From NCBI GenBank assembly GCA_003614735.1, contig KZ992483.1, positions 1 through 44,190 of the forward strand: a stretch of DNA of 44,190 nucleotides, written 5' to 3'. Positions 21,931-35,454 of the stretch are shown here, in pieces. The notes beneath the pieces were generated by a model. That model was not told the DNA's origin. It was given only the letters and a program-made list of their open reading frames with translations, and searched no databases. The position numbers and the translations under genes were made by a program. Origin of the DNA: Thamnocephalis sphaerospora. Its lineage: Eukaryota; Zoopagomycota; Zoopagomycetes; Zoopagales; Sigmoideomycetaceae. Positions within the stretch are counted from its first letter, which is position 1; each line of letters starts with the position of its first letter.

Positions 21931-24900
21931 ATGCATGCACCGTCCGATCGCCCTGCAGTCGCAGAAGCGGACAGCAGGCCGGACCAGTTGCTCCCTACCA
22001 GTCTTGCGGAGGCGTTGGTGTATACACCGCTTACGTCGCTGGCCACCGTATTACCGGGTAACAGGAGGGCAGCGCATTTTAGCGGCGAATCCATGCTAAC
22101 TGACTGCATTTCTTGACCACAGTGGTACGCGACCTGCCAGATGGCTATCTGACGTTGAAAAAGGATTCACTGGAACTTGCTTTAGGTGCCGACGCTGTCG
22201 ATTGCAATGAGCAGGAGCGGCTCTGGGACAGCGTGGAGAGCGCCGAGTTTAACGCGGTGGTGCAGAGCGTTAAGCTGGTGGATCTAGGATGCATGCAAGT
22301 GGCTTGCTGCTCTGCGTATAAGTGTTGACGCGCTAACGGTAATGCATGGCGGCATCAGTCGGGTGCGATCGATGCCACAGAGGCTTGGTCTTGAAAGAAT
22401 ACAGAGCGATGAGTCTCTGATCCCAGAGCGAGCGCCGCTTGCGCAAGCGTTGCTAGACTGTTGCGCACAGCAGATGCAGACAGCTGGCTCAAGCGATGGT
22501 GCGTTCACGAGTGTGCAATAGCGGCGGAGCAGGCTGTTAATATTGCTGTATCTTGGTTCTAGATTTTTTTGTCGACGAGCTATTGCTGGAGGATGATCCA
22601 CTGACGCTGGTGGAAAGCCACTTGCTGGCGTTAGAAACGCAGGCGGCAAAGTTTGCGTCGAGCAGTTTGGAGAAAGACGCGGTAGAGGTGAAGACAAGTT
22701 TGCAAGGTTCCACATCGACTGGTGCACACCAGGCTAAAGAGGATGCTATCAAAGGTGACCAGCAAAATGAAACCGGTGCATCGAAGCAACCCATGCCGGA
22801 TTCGGGAGAGAAAGCGGTCTTCCATGCTGGTTCAAGTTCAAATGGACCTACTGGTGAGCAGGAGAACAGGCGTTCAACTTTTCACCATACTGCCGCTCGG
22901 CCATATGATAGCCGTGCTGCCGAAGAAGGTACAATTTGCTACGTGCTGTTGCGACAGTAGCAAGGTTCGCTAACTTTATTACTGACAGTGTCTACACAGC
23001 TTGGGCAGCTTATAGCGGAGCTGTTTGCGGCACAGGATGTCATGTCTACTGGTGTTGGCACGATAGGTGGAGGCGCACGTTGCGATGGCTTGTTTGCCAG
23101 CGCTGGGCCGAATCAACGCTGGCTTTTAAGTGCCGATGCTATCAGCAGACTTACCTCGCTTTTTACGCGGGCGGCAAAGTGCGGTGCTCTGCGAGACTAC
23201 TCTATTGTAGATCTTGTTCGTCTGGAAGGCATGCTAGATGCAGTCATCTCTGCTGCCGAGACCAGTATACTGTCGGTCACGAGTGCTGGCGACCAGGATA
23301 AAGAAAGCGTGGATGGCAAGGACACTGTTTCTGATGAGGATACTGATGCAAGTCCGGAAGCCAGTCACCCGAGTGCGCGCGAAAACATTAGTGGCAGTAC
23401 TACTGCTCAAAGTGCTGCACTTTCAGAACAGCAGCAGGAGATGGCAGAACTGGGCACCAGCGCCGCTCTTTGTGCTCTGATGCTGATGACGAGTGACAAT
23501 CTTGCGCGTCAGGTAGGCAATTCTTCTGTTCAGCGACGCGCCCAATCTTACCGGCTATGCTGCATAGCTTTATCCCGAGGATTTGATTCTAGGCGTGATC
23601 CGTCTGGAACGAGCTTTACAGCTACACCTGTTGCCTCACACTGTAGAATCTGGTGGGTTTGCGCAATATCCATCGCAATATCGACTGCTGACTTTACAGG
23701 TACAGAGTTCAACGCCTACAGCGCCAGGATGGAGCGCTTGCTTGTGTCAGTCGGCCAATGCGTGCAGCAGATCACCCGACTAGTGGATGAACATGAGATG
23801 ACCGAACAAGTAGTAATTCTTGCCATCTACCTGGCACTTGGCTCTGTCCTGCATCCTGTGTCGTACGGTAGCGCATCAGGCCAGAATGAGCGTACGCGCA
23901 ACTCAATCAGGGTGCCTTGCATGGAGCTACTTTGCTGCGTAAGTGGGTGGAGAGCATGTCGATTCGTTTACAGGTGATTTACCAGTAGACTGCGTCATCA
24001 GATATTCTATCGGTACACAGATCAGCGCTCCTGGTTGCTGGATGAAATTCTTGCATCGGCCGGCCAACTAGCTGGTGATACTGACTGTCGGCCGCAATAC
24101 TGGTGAGCCATGTCGCTGCAAGGCTTTGTCGATGTCTTGTTTGCTCACTAGTCTCTGTGTCTTTGCACTAGGCTGCCTGATGGGACATGCATCGATTTGT
24201 TTACTGCACTGTTGCTGCGACTGATACAGGGTGCTGGCGGCACTTTGAGAAACGAGACGGGTAGCTTGGAGGGCGGACGTTATTGGTCGCAGACGGATGG
24301 TGGGCATAGCGAGCCATCATTTTTAAGCGAGGTAGGCTTGTGCGTTTTGTCGGGCTCTTTGCGACGACTCATGCTATCGGCCATATGTGCACTGATACAG
24401 CTAGAGAGCGTGTGTACCGTATCATTTCAAGAGGCCGAGAATACGGCCATGGTTTGCGCGGCGCACTTGGTCTCGCGGTATGTTTGATGCTAAGCAGCGG
24501 CACAGCAGAGGCGCGCACTGATGCACGGTACACAATTAGATGCTCCAATGCTCAGCAGAGCATGGCAGTAGAGTCACGGCAGCTGGTAGACACGTATATC
24601 GCGGATTTGCTCCGCACGCTATACTCGCCAGAGTGGCCAGCATCGGAGCTGGCGCTGATTGCTGTTGGCAAACTGCTGGTGCGTATTCCTGATGCAGCTG
24701 GTCCTGATAATTCGCTAGACTAATCGTTTTGCCATAGGCCGTATATTTGGATGATCCAAAATCTGACCTAGGATTGAAAGGCGCCGCCATCGAAAACCTT
24801 GGCCGCATATACACCAGTATGCGTCAGTCGTGCGGCTTGGATGCAAAGGATGAGACGCAATCGACGCAAAAACATCGCACGGATGGCATGAGGTTGTCTG

Positions 24901-27900
24901 CTGACGAAGATGTAAGAGCAGTGGCGATTTGTATTGCATTACGCGACTCTAAAGCACAATTTTAGACGCTACATGTGACGTCGCCCAAGATGCTTGAGAC
25001 CATGTACGCTTCATTGCGCACGGTTCTTGATTATTACCATGAGCGTACGGCTGCAGACCGTGCTTTGGGGGTAAGTTTGTGCCATATCCGTGGCGGGTTG
25101 CACCGTAGTTCTAATGGCGTTTGTACTTTGATATTTTGGTAGCACGCTCGCCTTTTGTTTGCTAGCGTGCAGTTTCGATCATTCTGTGAACTCGGCGTAT
25201 TGCGCGCCACCGAGCAAAACCCAAACACAAGTGCAGAGAAAGGCGAAAAGACCGCCGAAAAGTATCCAAAAAAAGTTGATGAAATAGCCATTCGTATAGC
25301 AAAGGACTTGTGGCATGTCACTCGTTCTGACACTTGCCTGGAAAAGCTGGCGGCAAAACGGTGAGATATAGCGGTATATGTAATGTCTATTTAGCAGTGG
25401 CTAATGGAGTTGAGCAGGACGCCTGATCGTCAAGAAGCCTGCCGGGCCGTGTGTGTTCTCTCTTTGCAAACCAGCTTACAAACCAATTTGGACTGGCTCA
25501 CAGACCGTCTGTTGGCCGCACTTGAACTGCCGGCAGCGTCGATGCGTTCAAAGGCACTGCGCACGCTGGGAAATATACTCGGGTATCCGCCAAGCAGCAC
25601 ACTGCGTGTAAGCAAATAGTGGCTGGGTAGCTAGGCGTTTGTATCGGGGCGTGTGTTCTAACACGACGTGTGTAGACGGATGGTATACATACGGCTATTA
25701 CTAGGCGGTTGCATGACCACGCAGTTAGCGTTCGCGACGCAGCTACCGAAGCCATAGGAAAGTTATTTTTGGACGACAATACGCTTGTCGAGCGTTTCTA
25801 TCCTCAACTTAAAGAGCGAATAATGGTATGTCATGGCTACTCGTACAAATCTCCTAGTACTAATCGGCCGGCTCATTGCACCGCAGGACACCGGACCAGT
25901 TGTTCGTAAGCGCACCATACGGCTACTATGCGATTTGTACAACACCACACCATCGGTTGAACTGCGTGTAGACATTGCCCGCCGACTAATAGGGCGCACG
26001 CACGACCTGGATGGCGGCGTAAAGGTAATGGAAATGCGACAATTGGTCGTATAGCGACGGCTGTGATTGACCAATTGGCGCGACACAGAACCTTGCTGTC
26101 AAGTGCTTGGGAGAATTGTGGTTTTCACCACTATCGTCTCAGCGCGGTGAAGACCCGAGTGCTCGCGGAAAAGTGCAGGACCAGCAGAATAGTTTTGGTG
26201 GTTTGCACCGCCTTCCGGCACAAGATGTCCGCGAGCTACAGTCACGTCTAAACGTCATTGCTCGCGTGTGTCATGGACTTGACAGCGATAGCGAGCATTT
26301 TGCTGCGCTAATTCGCATGGTGTGCATCCACTGGTCTGTGTACAGCTCGACTGTGTAGCTAATGCGCATCGCTGGCAACCTAGAGTCTAGAGCAGCCCCG
26401 TACTTGCGCAGCACTCATGCGCATATGTCAACTCTACACGGAGTGCTTGTTTGAGCGTTTGCATGAAACAGACCAGGCTGCCGTGGATGTGAGTGGCATC
26501 GCAGATGGCTGGCTTGCATGTTTGGTAGCTGATGCAGATGATTTCGCGGTAGGAGCTGGAGATGTATGCAGCGGCACTTGCCCATCTAAGCAAGGCTGTT
26601 CCGGAGCTTTTCACATATAATCTGCCAGGATTGCGGGTCTATTTGAAGAGCTCGCCCGGCGTAAGTGTCGTGGCAACATGGCTGCGCGATGTGTCTTCGT
26701 GACATTTTTGCTAATGCTGGCGCTATGGCGACAGAGCGAGGGCCGTGCTTTGCCGCATATTGTGCGTGTGTTTCATAGTGTACTCCCGCACATTCGGCAT
26801 CCCGACCGTGTGTTTATGACGACGCTCCAGATGGATCTGACGGCATTACTGGCAAAATCATCTCAAACGGCAAGTGTTGGTGTGACTACATTGGTCGGTT
26901 ATCGTATTGATGTGTGAGCACGCTGTACTCTAGGTCACCGCACTAGTTGCCTCGTGTCTGTGCACAGTCGTCAACAACCATACCCGCCAGTATGCACACA
27001 TCTACCGCCTGTTCGCCGCCTGTTTTCGTATGTTATTTGCGGACTAGAAACAGCTGCACATCTTCTCACATCGCTGAATTGGCAGAGAAACTGAGCGATG
27101 AGCATGAAAGACATACAAGTCATGGCTGCTTCTCCTCGGTACGCAATGTCCTCCGTCTCCTGCTTATCCTTGGTATGCTGTGCTTGCACTTTGACCTTGA
27201 TGCAAAGCAGTCTGCCGCCAGCGGTGAGTGCGCGCCGTGCAGCAGCGTGACGCATTCCACTGGTCTGTGCTGACGTCAACTATTTAGGATCAATGGCCGC
27301 ACAACTGTTTGTAGGACAGGTACTTGGCATGGGCGCGCCAGTTTGAGAGCCCAAGCGCAGCTTGTTAATATCATAGCTTTTAGGCGTCGATCATTGATAG
27401 CGTGTTTGCTTTGATGGTCAAGTTTGTCGATACGTCCGTTGACCCCGTTATCCAGGCATTCGCGGTCAAGAGCATCGGTACGTATGCACGGGCAGTTGTA
27501 TGGCTGTGTCAAACATTCACCGAGTGCAATTGATATGCAATGACATAGGCTATCTATACCGAGCACGGCCAAAGCTGCTGACATCCAAGGAAAGTCGTAG
27601 CATCATTACACGGATTCTCTCGGACAAGGATACAATCATTCGGGTGCAGCTACTACAGGTGTTTTTGGCGCTACTGCAGCATGATCAATCGGACAGTGAC
27701 GATTCAAAGAAAAAAGGTGCGATCTATGTATAACTTGTGCGCCACTATGCATCCAAGTTCGGCACTGACACGCTGCACAGACGCAATGGCGCTCCGCGTA
27801 TTTGGCCATACGCTAAATTTCCGATCGGACGATGAAGGGTAGGTGTGCTAGCGTGTGATATGGACACAGAATATTTATGCAGGCACGAGTAGTGTTGGTC

Positions 27901-29486
27901 CCGCGTTGATGCAGACATACATTGGAGCAGTGCTGCGCGCAGTGGGAGAAGCGGATGCAACTCTCCACGAAATCGCATTTGAAGTGATTCGCCAAACCCT
28001 ACAGCAAGGAATTGTACACCCTCTCCGCGTAAGTCAGCAATTTGCCTGTCTCTTGCCTGCCTGCTAATGCCCCACCTGGCTAGTGCATTCCTTCTGTGGT
28101 GCTCTCCATGGCCAGCCCGATACCTAGGATCCGGCAGCGAGCAGTAGACTTGTTTGCCGCACTGGACGGTAGACATGCATCCTTGATCTACTCTCGGATG
28201 CTCGATTGCATACAGGCAACGGCCGCTTTTCGCAAACGAGTGGCCCACGCAGTTGATGCACCGCGTAGGTGTATGCGCGTGTGTATGTCAGTATATTGCG
28301 GGTGGGCCTTTTAGGTAACCGTATTGCGTACAGTTGGTGTTGTAGAGTATACAACGCAGACTCCAGAGGCCGTGATGGCGTCCTTTTACGGGTTTGCGCG
28401 GCAGAAGAAACCGCGACGTGTGGATTTTGTGCGTAGTCTGCTTAAGCCCTACGCAAGCATCACACCCGCGGGCGTGCACCCAGTACGTTTCTGGCACGCT
28501 GAAGCTTGCGTGCATCTTTTGACTAACGTTATCCGCATGCCAACAAGGATACGGTGCTACTGTGTCGGTTCATTGCCGAAAACCTGGCTACTTTTGACTA
28601 CACTAGTGCCGACGAAGTGCTGACGGTGACTACCGAGCTGGATCGTGTGGTGGCCGACTATGGCGTACCACTGCTCAGCTTGAGTGACGAGGAGGATGCA
28701 AACGGTTAGTTGAGTAGACGGTCTCCATTTCGTCTCAGTGCCACAGGCTGATGACTTTGTACGTCCAGTGACACAACCAAGCGCTCTAGCATACCTTAGT
28801 CTTTCCATGTTACTGTTTGCCAAAAGACACCTGCATGGCAGATTCTGTATAGCGTAGGTTGATACGTCCGTCAGCCGACATGCTACCTTATCCAGGCTCA
28901 TCTATATGTTTTAGACACGCAAGTGCCACCTCCGCTTTTAGAGGGCGGCACCTTCCGTTCAACTGGGATGCTGCTGTATTTGCTGTGGACACCGAAGAAC
29001 ATTGTACTGGCCAACTTCTTCAGGTAAACTGGCTGCTGAAATGGACCAATACCCGCGGTGTTCTGACCCACGGTTCAGTTTCGACAGTTACTTGAGGACG
29101 ACGAAAGGCTAAACAAAGGCTTTGAGCAACTTGAACAGTCAAAGAAGCTTGGCGCCAAACCTCGGCCTCGTAGAGTTGCAGCGACTGTAACGAAGCCGAC
29201 ACCTGTACGCCGGCCTAATAGGAAAGCACTTGCTTCTAGGCGTGCTGGAAAGTGGAGCGAATCCGAATCCGATGAGGATAGCAGTGGCGTCGACACCAAT
29301 GGCAGCAAGACAGCGGGAGAAAGCAGTGGTGAGGAGGCCAGTAGCTCAGAAGCAGAGTCGGCTGGCAGTGGCGATGAAAGCCTCGACGGTCCGGCCAGCG
29401 CATCAGCAGATAGCGGCACCGATAGCGACACGCCAATAGCGGTGTTGGTTCGGCGCAGTGCACACGGACGGCGACGACGACGATGA
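21931..29486 (+). CDS. SCC2: Cohesin loader Scc2/Mis4 (NIPBL), HEAT-repeat protein
   Basis: With Scc4 it loads cohesin onto DNA and stimulates the cohesin ATPase. The gene is split by more than 20 short introns; total length is roughly 1,750 residues (estimate). The start at 21931 (MHAPSDRPAVAEADSRPDQL) leads into an acidic, Ser-rich N-terminal part. Recognisable family blocks follow: RLPDG-type WLPDGTCIDLFTALLLRLIQ near 24180; LYSPEWPASELALIAVGKLL near 24620; the HEAT core MRSKALRTLGNIL near 25545; SVRDAATEAIGKLFLDDNTL near 25730; and DTGPVVRKRTIRLLCDLYNT near 25890. The C-terminal HEAT part includes ALRAVGEADATLHEIAFEVI-like sequence and VVLSMASPIPRIRQRAVDLF near 28100. The tail (29080-29486) is basic, then Ser/Glu-rich, ending RRSAHGRRRRR. 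Two introns use GTGCGT donors (near 22499 and 24680). Exon joins were tested in several stretches and keep frame; a few small exons remain approximate. Confidence 0.92.
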
Positions 29487-29542
29487 TGATGATGAGTGCA
29501 GCCGTACGATTTATTTGCAGTAAACAAAGCATCATCTCATGC

Positions 29543-30938
29543 CTAGTCAAACGCTGGCGCATCCGCAAGCAGGCTGATACCAGCCAGTTCTCGCTGCACA
29601 TAATGTCCCGTGAGCATCTCCGGATATTGACTTGCTACCTGCGGGTCATTCGACGCCAGCAATGGGCGCAGCAGACTGTCCGATGCAATATGCAAAAAGA
29701 AGGTCGAGGAAATGCGCCACAGCGGGCGATCGGGGCGCGTTTCTTTAGCATGTTCGATGGCCTGTTTAGGGCGTGCGTGACATTAGGCAAGGCCATGACT
29801 GGGCCGCTGTCGAGCGTGCTGCACGTACCTTGACGGTGGCCTCGGACACGATAACCTCGTGATATCCGGCCTCAACCACGCCGCCAGTGAGCCACTCCAT
29901 TTCCCGGCCGGCCTGAACGAGCAGACAGCCATCCGGGACACGCACAGCCATCTTTTTGGAGCCGTTGCGCGGCCAGATGAATAATCCAGGAAAGCGAGAC
30001 TTGCCGTGGATTGTAAGCAGGTTAAAGTCATAGTGGAATCCTGCGGCGACGAGATCAGCTATGCGCCATGCCCATGTGCCAGCCAACACACCACCTACCG
30101 GCAAGCACGGTGCCGGCCTTGTTATGAACGCTCAGGTCCGTGGCCGTCGGCGCAAGCAAGTGTGCTCCGCCTTTGGCCAGGCTCGTGAACGCGTCGGCCG
30201 GCAGGCCAAAACCAACAGCCGCCAGCTCTGCCACGGCGAGGACGGCGCGATGCATGTGGCCGCCCCAGTTGTTCATGGTGGTCTCCCAGGTTGGGAAGCC
30301 TGCGCAGCGTGCACAGATAAGGTCATGCCATCCAGCGGTACAGCGGCGCTCTATGCTCGCTCACCCTCAGGGACAACGGGATCAGCGTTTAGCTGTGGAA
30401 ACTGCGAGCTTTCTGGCTGCTCGCCGATGCGCCAGAAAAAGCGCCATTTAGGATCAGGTCCGTTAATTGGCTGCGGCCGGCATTCCTCGGGCATCTTTTC
30501 GCGCAAGTTCTTGGCTATGAGTGCTTAACCGTGCGGTGCGCACTCGGTGGCACTCACCCGTGCGATGATCTTTTGGCAGTGCGCATCAGTACCGCACTTT
30601 GGCGCCTCCTTGAGTCCCGGCGTCGCTCCGACCTGGTAACCGAGCTCTGGACGCACGTCCTTCAGTTTCTGCTCTTCGGGCTGGCCAAAGTAGTCTTCGA
30701 CCATGTCCAGGAAGCACTGGTTGTCTTGCTCGGTGACGCGCGGGTCACGCACCACGAGTGCACCATATTCACGCAGTGCTTCTGCAGCCTATTGGAATGC
30801 CGCACCAAAGACCCATTAGCCGTCTGGTCAAAGGGCTGTCGGCATGCAAGACGTCACCTTGCGGCACTCGGCCACTGCAGCGTCCGACGTGGGGTCCTGA
30901 AAGTAGACGCTCAGGTCAATTACCGGTAGGTCTTCCAT
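29543..30938 (-). CDS. 2-oxoglutarate/Fe(II)-dependent dioxygenase, isopenicillin N synthase-like fold
   Basis: A non-haem iron oxygenase of unknown substrate. On the minus strand the exons are 30938-30858, 30788-30558, 30509-30365, 30299-30099, 30040-29829 and 29761-29543, giving 362 residues. The N-terminal part (MEDLPVIDLSVYF, EALREYGALVVRDPRVT, LGYQVGATPG) has the DIOX_N layout. The metal facial triad is visible as HYD in GFHYDFNLLTIHG and a distal His in GYHEVIVSEATV. The 2-oxoglutarate-binding Arg and Ser appear in LWRISSTFFLH. The catalytic set is therefore complete. The gene is not next to recognisable biosynthetic genes, so its substrate cannot be inferred. Its stop lies only 57 nt from the convergent SCC2 stop. 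Intron 2 ends at an AAG rather than the upstream TAG, which is needed to keep frame. Confidence 0.9.
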
Positions 30939-31358
30939 GGCGAGCGGAGTGTGTGGGGTAGAGCAGGAAAATAAGCAGCGCGGTGCTGACGCGGCGGTAT
31001 TTGTACGTCTGTGAGTGCTACAGACAGGCAAGACTTTATTCGCTTACTGGCGCACTAACTGTAGGCGGCTGCGATGACAGCGTGCGAAACAAGCAGCAGC
31101 GATGGCCGCCTGTTGCTGCACGCTCAGGTGACCCAACATGGCACGCTTACTGAATATGCCATTTCAGCCAAATGTTGCGCCTATTGTCGTGTGTTTGCCG
31201 TGGTCGTCAGCATCTTTCGGTCACACTGTGCGGTGTTGAATAGTTTTTCTTTTTTTTTCTACCATCGCCGCATACCGATTGCTGTCTTTGCACTTTCACC
31301 TTTCCTTGCCTGTAACGACCGCTTAGCCCGTGGACGCGCACGTCTTGTTTACGACAGC
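30939..31358. promoter_or_regulatory. Divergent promoter region between the dioxygenase gene and KRE33
   Basis: About 420 nt separate the two starts. A nearly pure T tract lies at 31243-31259, about 100 nt upstream of the KRE33 start; such dA:dT tracts often exclude nucleosomes at fungal promoters. No gene is seen. Confidence 0.55.
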
Positions 31359-34300
31359 ATGGTTCGCAAGGCGATCGATTCGCGCATTCACACGCTGGTG
31401 AAGAATGGCGTCCAGCAAAAGCATCGCACTTTTTTTGTGATGGTGGGCGACAGAGGTCGCGACCAGGTAGGAGACACAGCCAGCAGCAGAGCACAGAGTG
31501 GCGTCTACTGCCAGCACGTTGCTGACCATAGCACGGCGCCAATGTGCATTAGGTGGTCAATCTTCACTGGCTACTGTCGCAGACCAGGGTTGCCTCTCGC
31601 CCGTCGGTCCTGTGGTGCTACAAGAAAGACCTGGGCTTTACTAGGTAGATGGCGATCGCGCGTTTTGATGCGTACTAGACTTGGGGCTTATGCTGGCATG
31701 GCGGCGGCTATTTAGCCATCGCAAGAAGCGCGAAGCCAAAATCAAGAAGGAAATCAAGCGGGGCGTTCGCGAGCCGAACGAGGAAGACCCGTTTGAGCTC
31801 TTCATTAGCGTGACCGATATCCGCTACACCTACTACAAGGAGACGCACAAAGTGCTTGGTCAGACATTTGGCATGTGTGTGCTGCAGGACTTTGAAGCGC
31901 TCACGCCGAACCTGCTGGCACGCACCATTGAAACGGTGGAGGGTGGCGGTATTGTGGTTTTGCTGCTGCGTACCATGAGCTCGCTGCGCCAGCTGTACAC
32001 GATGACAATGGTGAGCTAGTGGTGACTGGAGAAGGCGCCAGACTGTTTACCAGGCTAAGGTTGGTGTGCTGCGCAAACGCTAACCTACTGGCTGCCTGCA
32101 GGATGTGCACTCGCGCTATCGCACTGAGGCACATGACGATGTGACAGCCCGCTTCAACGAGCGCTTCATTCTGTCGTTGGGCTCATGCGAAAACTGTCTG
32201 GTGCTGGACGACGAGCTGAATGTGCTTCCCATCTCGCTGGGCCGCAACACCAAGCCGCTGCCGCCCGCTAAACCGGTGTGTAGACCTTAGACGCCGTTAC
32301 TGCCATGTAGTCTGACGCTAACGGCGGATTTGGTCGCCTAGGATGAGGTGCCGGAACATGTGCGCGAGCTCAAGGAGCTCAAGGAGTCCCTGGCCGACAC
32401 ACAGCCGGTCGGCGCGCTGGTCAACAGCGCACGCACTCTGGACCAAGCGCGTGCCATTCTCACCTTTGTGGAGGCGATTTCGGAAAAGACGCTGCGCAGT
32501 ACCGTCACTCTAACGGCATCCCGTGGTCGTGGTAAATCGGCAGCACTGGGCATTGCCATTGCGGCTGCTGTGGCGCATGGCTACTCCAACATCTTTGTCA
32601 CGTCGCCGAGCCCGGAAAACTTGAAGACCCTGTTTGAGTTTATCTTCAAGGGCTTTGATGCTCTCAACTACGAGGAGCATCTGGACTATGACATTGTACA
32701 GAGCACAAATCCAGACTTTAACAAGGCCATCGTGCGCGTCAATGTGTTCCGCGATCATCGTCAGACCATTCAGGTAAGCGAGATACACGCACGCGTCTGT
32801 TTCGGCCCAGCCGTCAACTCACAGTGCGCCATCGCCAACTTGTAGTACATTCAACCGCAAGACGCGCACACTCTCAGCCAGGCGGAGCTGCTGGTGATTG
32901 ACGAGGCGGCTGCCATTCCGCTCCCGCTGGTTCGCAAGCTGCTTGGCCCGTTTCTTGTGTTTATGGCCTCCACCGTGAACGGCTACGAAGGCACGGGTCG
33001 TTCGCTGTCCCTTAAGCTGATTCAGCAGCTGCGTGAGCAGAGTCGCGGCTTCGTCGGTCGCGATGACTTGTCGCACGTGACGCGCGATGGCAATCTTGTC
33101 GGTCGTGATGGAAAGGCACGCAAGGATGCGTCGGGTGCTGCGGCAGGCGGCCGTACTCTGCGTGAGATTATGCTGGACGAGCCAATTCGATATGCACCGA
33201 ATGACCCGATCGAGCGTTGGATGAACCAGCTACTTTGCCTGGATGCCAGCGTGGTGAACAAAACCCTCCAGGGCTGCCCGCACCCGGATCAGTGTGAGCT
33301 GTACCGCGTGCACCGCGACACGCTCTTCTCATACCATCCGGTGTCGGAGGCGTTCCTGCAAAAGATGATGGCGCTCTATGTGGCCAGTCACTACAAGAAC
33401 TCGCCAAACGATCTGCAGCTAATGTCGGATGCGCCGGCGCACGAACTGTACGTGCTGCTGCCGCCGGTGGCGGAGGGCGCGCGCGGACTGCCTGATCCGC
33501 TTTGTGTTATCCAAGTCTGCCTGGAAGGCCAGATCTCGCGCGAGTCGGTGATGCACAGTCTGCGTCGAGGCCAGCGTGCTAGCGGCGATCTCATTCCCTG
33601 GTTGGTATCGCAGCAGTTCCAGGACGACGACTTTGCCAGTCTATCGGGTGCACGCGTGGTTCGGATTGCCACCCATCCCGACTATGTCAAGATGGGCTAT
33701 GGCGCACGCGCATTGGCTCTGCTCGGCCAATTCTACGAGGGTCGCTTCCAGGATCTGTCTGAAGCAGGCGCTGATGCACTGATTGACCCGGAGGCGGGCG
33801 TGAAGCGTGTAGACAACGCTGAGCTGGAGCATGCTGACCTGCACACTGACCAAGTGCGCGTGCGTGATCCGGCACGCATGCCACCACTGCTACTCAAACT
33901 GTCGCAGATCAAGGGTAACCGACTGCACTGGCTTGGCGTGTCCTATGGTCTGACGGCGAGTCTGCACAAGTTTTGGAAGCGAGCCGGCTTTGCGCCCGTC
34001 TACCTGCGCCAGACGCCCAACGAGCTGACCGGCGAGCACACGTGCGTCATGCTACGCGATCTGCGCGCGGCCGACCTTCCCACGCAGTGCTCGCCCGAGT
34101 GGCTGGGCGCCTTTAGCGCTGATTTCCGCCGGCGCTTCCTTGCGCTGCTCGCGTACCAGTTCCGCACATTCCACGCATCACTGGCCCTGGGCATCATGGA
34201 GGCGGCCGACCAGGGTACCACTGCCTCGGGCGCAACACTGCGTCGCCAGCTGCTTGCACGTGGCGATCTGGACCGTGACCTATCGCCGTACGACTTGAAG

Positions 34301-35089
34301 CGCCTCGAGTCGTATGCCAACCATCAGCTAGACTACCACGTAGTGCTGGATCTGGTGCCGCGACTTTCCGAATGGCTGTTTGAGCGGCGCATGGACCCCG
34401 AGGCGGTACATCTCTCTGGCGTACAGAGTGCCATTTTGCTTGCTATTGGTCTGCAAAAGAAGTCGATTGACGACCTGGAGCAGGAATTTGGTCTGCCCTC
34501 GTCGCAGGTGCTGGCCATGTTTGTCAAGGTGCTGCGCAAGTGCTCGGCATACTTTCGCGACATCCTAGCTCAGGCGGTTGATGCCGAGCTTCCAGCCGTA
34601 GATGGCGGCAAGAAGACCAAGAAGCAAAAGAAGGCTGCTGCCGCTGCTGCCGCATCCAGCAGCGACGTGGATGAAAGCAGCAGCAAGGCCCAGCCACGCT
34701 CGCTGACCGATGATGCTGCGTGGCAGCCGCTGGAAGAGACGCTGGATGATGACTTGGACGAGGAAGGCCGAGCGCAGATGCGTGCAGTGCGTGAAAAGCA
34801 GCGCGCCATGCTGGACGCCATGGACTTGTCGCAGTACAGCATCGCCGACGGTCAGAGCGGCCCAACGGCCACAGCAGCGTGGGCTGACGCAGAGGCCATG
34901 GTTCAAGCCGGCAAAGGCGCCAGTGTGGTAAGCGTGGTACGCGATCCATCCTCGTCCAAGAAAAGCCGCAAGACCCCGGCCGCACCTGGATCCATTGTCG
35001 CCACGGTTATCAAAGAAGGTGAGCAAGAGCTGAAGCGGGCCATTGCCGCCAACAAAAGCCGTGGTCGGAAGAAGCGTAAGACGACATAG
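31359..35089 (+). CDS. KRE33: RNA cytidine acetyltransferase Kre33 (NAT10)
   Basis: It makes N4-acetylcytidine in 18S rRNA and in some tRNAs, acts in the nucleolus and is needed for small-subunit assembly. Exons 31359-31466, 31553-31644, 31716-32010, 32102-32275, 32342-32773 and 32846-35089 give 1,114 residues. The N-terminus reads MVRKAIDSRIHTLVKNGVQQ. The RecA-like helicase module has a Walker A motif in TASRGRGKSAALG and a Walker B-like motif in LLVIDEAAAIPLPLV. The GNAT core reads VVRIATHPDYVKMGYGARAL. The substrate-binding region includes YKNSPNDLQLMSDAPAHELY, followed by the FWKRAGFAPVYLRQTPNELT block. The C-terminus is Lys/Ala-rich (KKTKKQKKAAAAA) and ends KSRGRKKRKTT, a nucleolar-type basic tail. 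All five introns are GT-AG and lie in the first 45% of the gene. Confidence 0.97.
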
Positions 35090-35416
35090 ACAGCGATGCG
35101 CTGGCCATGGCGGTGCCCTACTAGCTCTCATTCACTCGTGTTGGTGCCGGTCCTAGCTTAAGGAGTCTGCCCATGGCAGCGGTCATGATGTCCAACGTCT
35201 GTGATCAGCGTGGAGCATGCGAACACAGCCGCCACCTCGCCCTGCCGCTGTCATTTGTAAGCGCCTTCTGCGGTGGTCGCTACATATACACGCGCACGCA
35301 CCAATGTGCCAACTCCTATATTAAACGTGCCTACTTTTTTCAAGCAGCGGGGCAGCATGGGATGCGGGTGTCCTTGGAACAGCGGCGCCTACAAGCGGTA
35401 GGCTGTCCTACATGCC

Positions 35417-35454
35417 ATGTCCATGTGCGTGCGTGCGTGCGTGCGTGCGTGTGC
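35417..35454. repeat. (GTGC)n tetranucleotide repeat
   Basis: Tandem GTGC units run through about 35425-35450 with GTG-rich edges. They give no supported protein. Confidence 0.75.
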
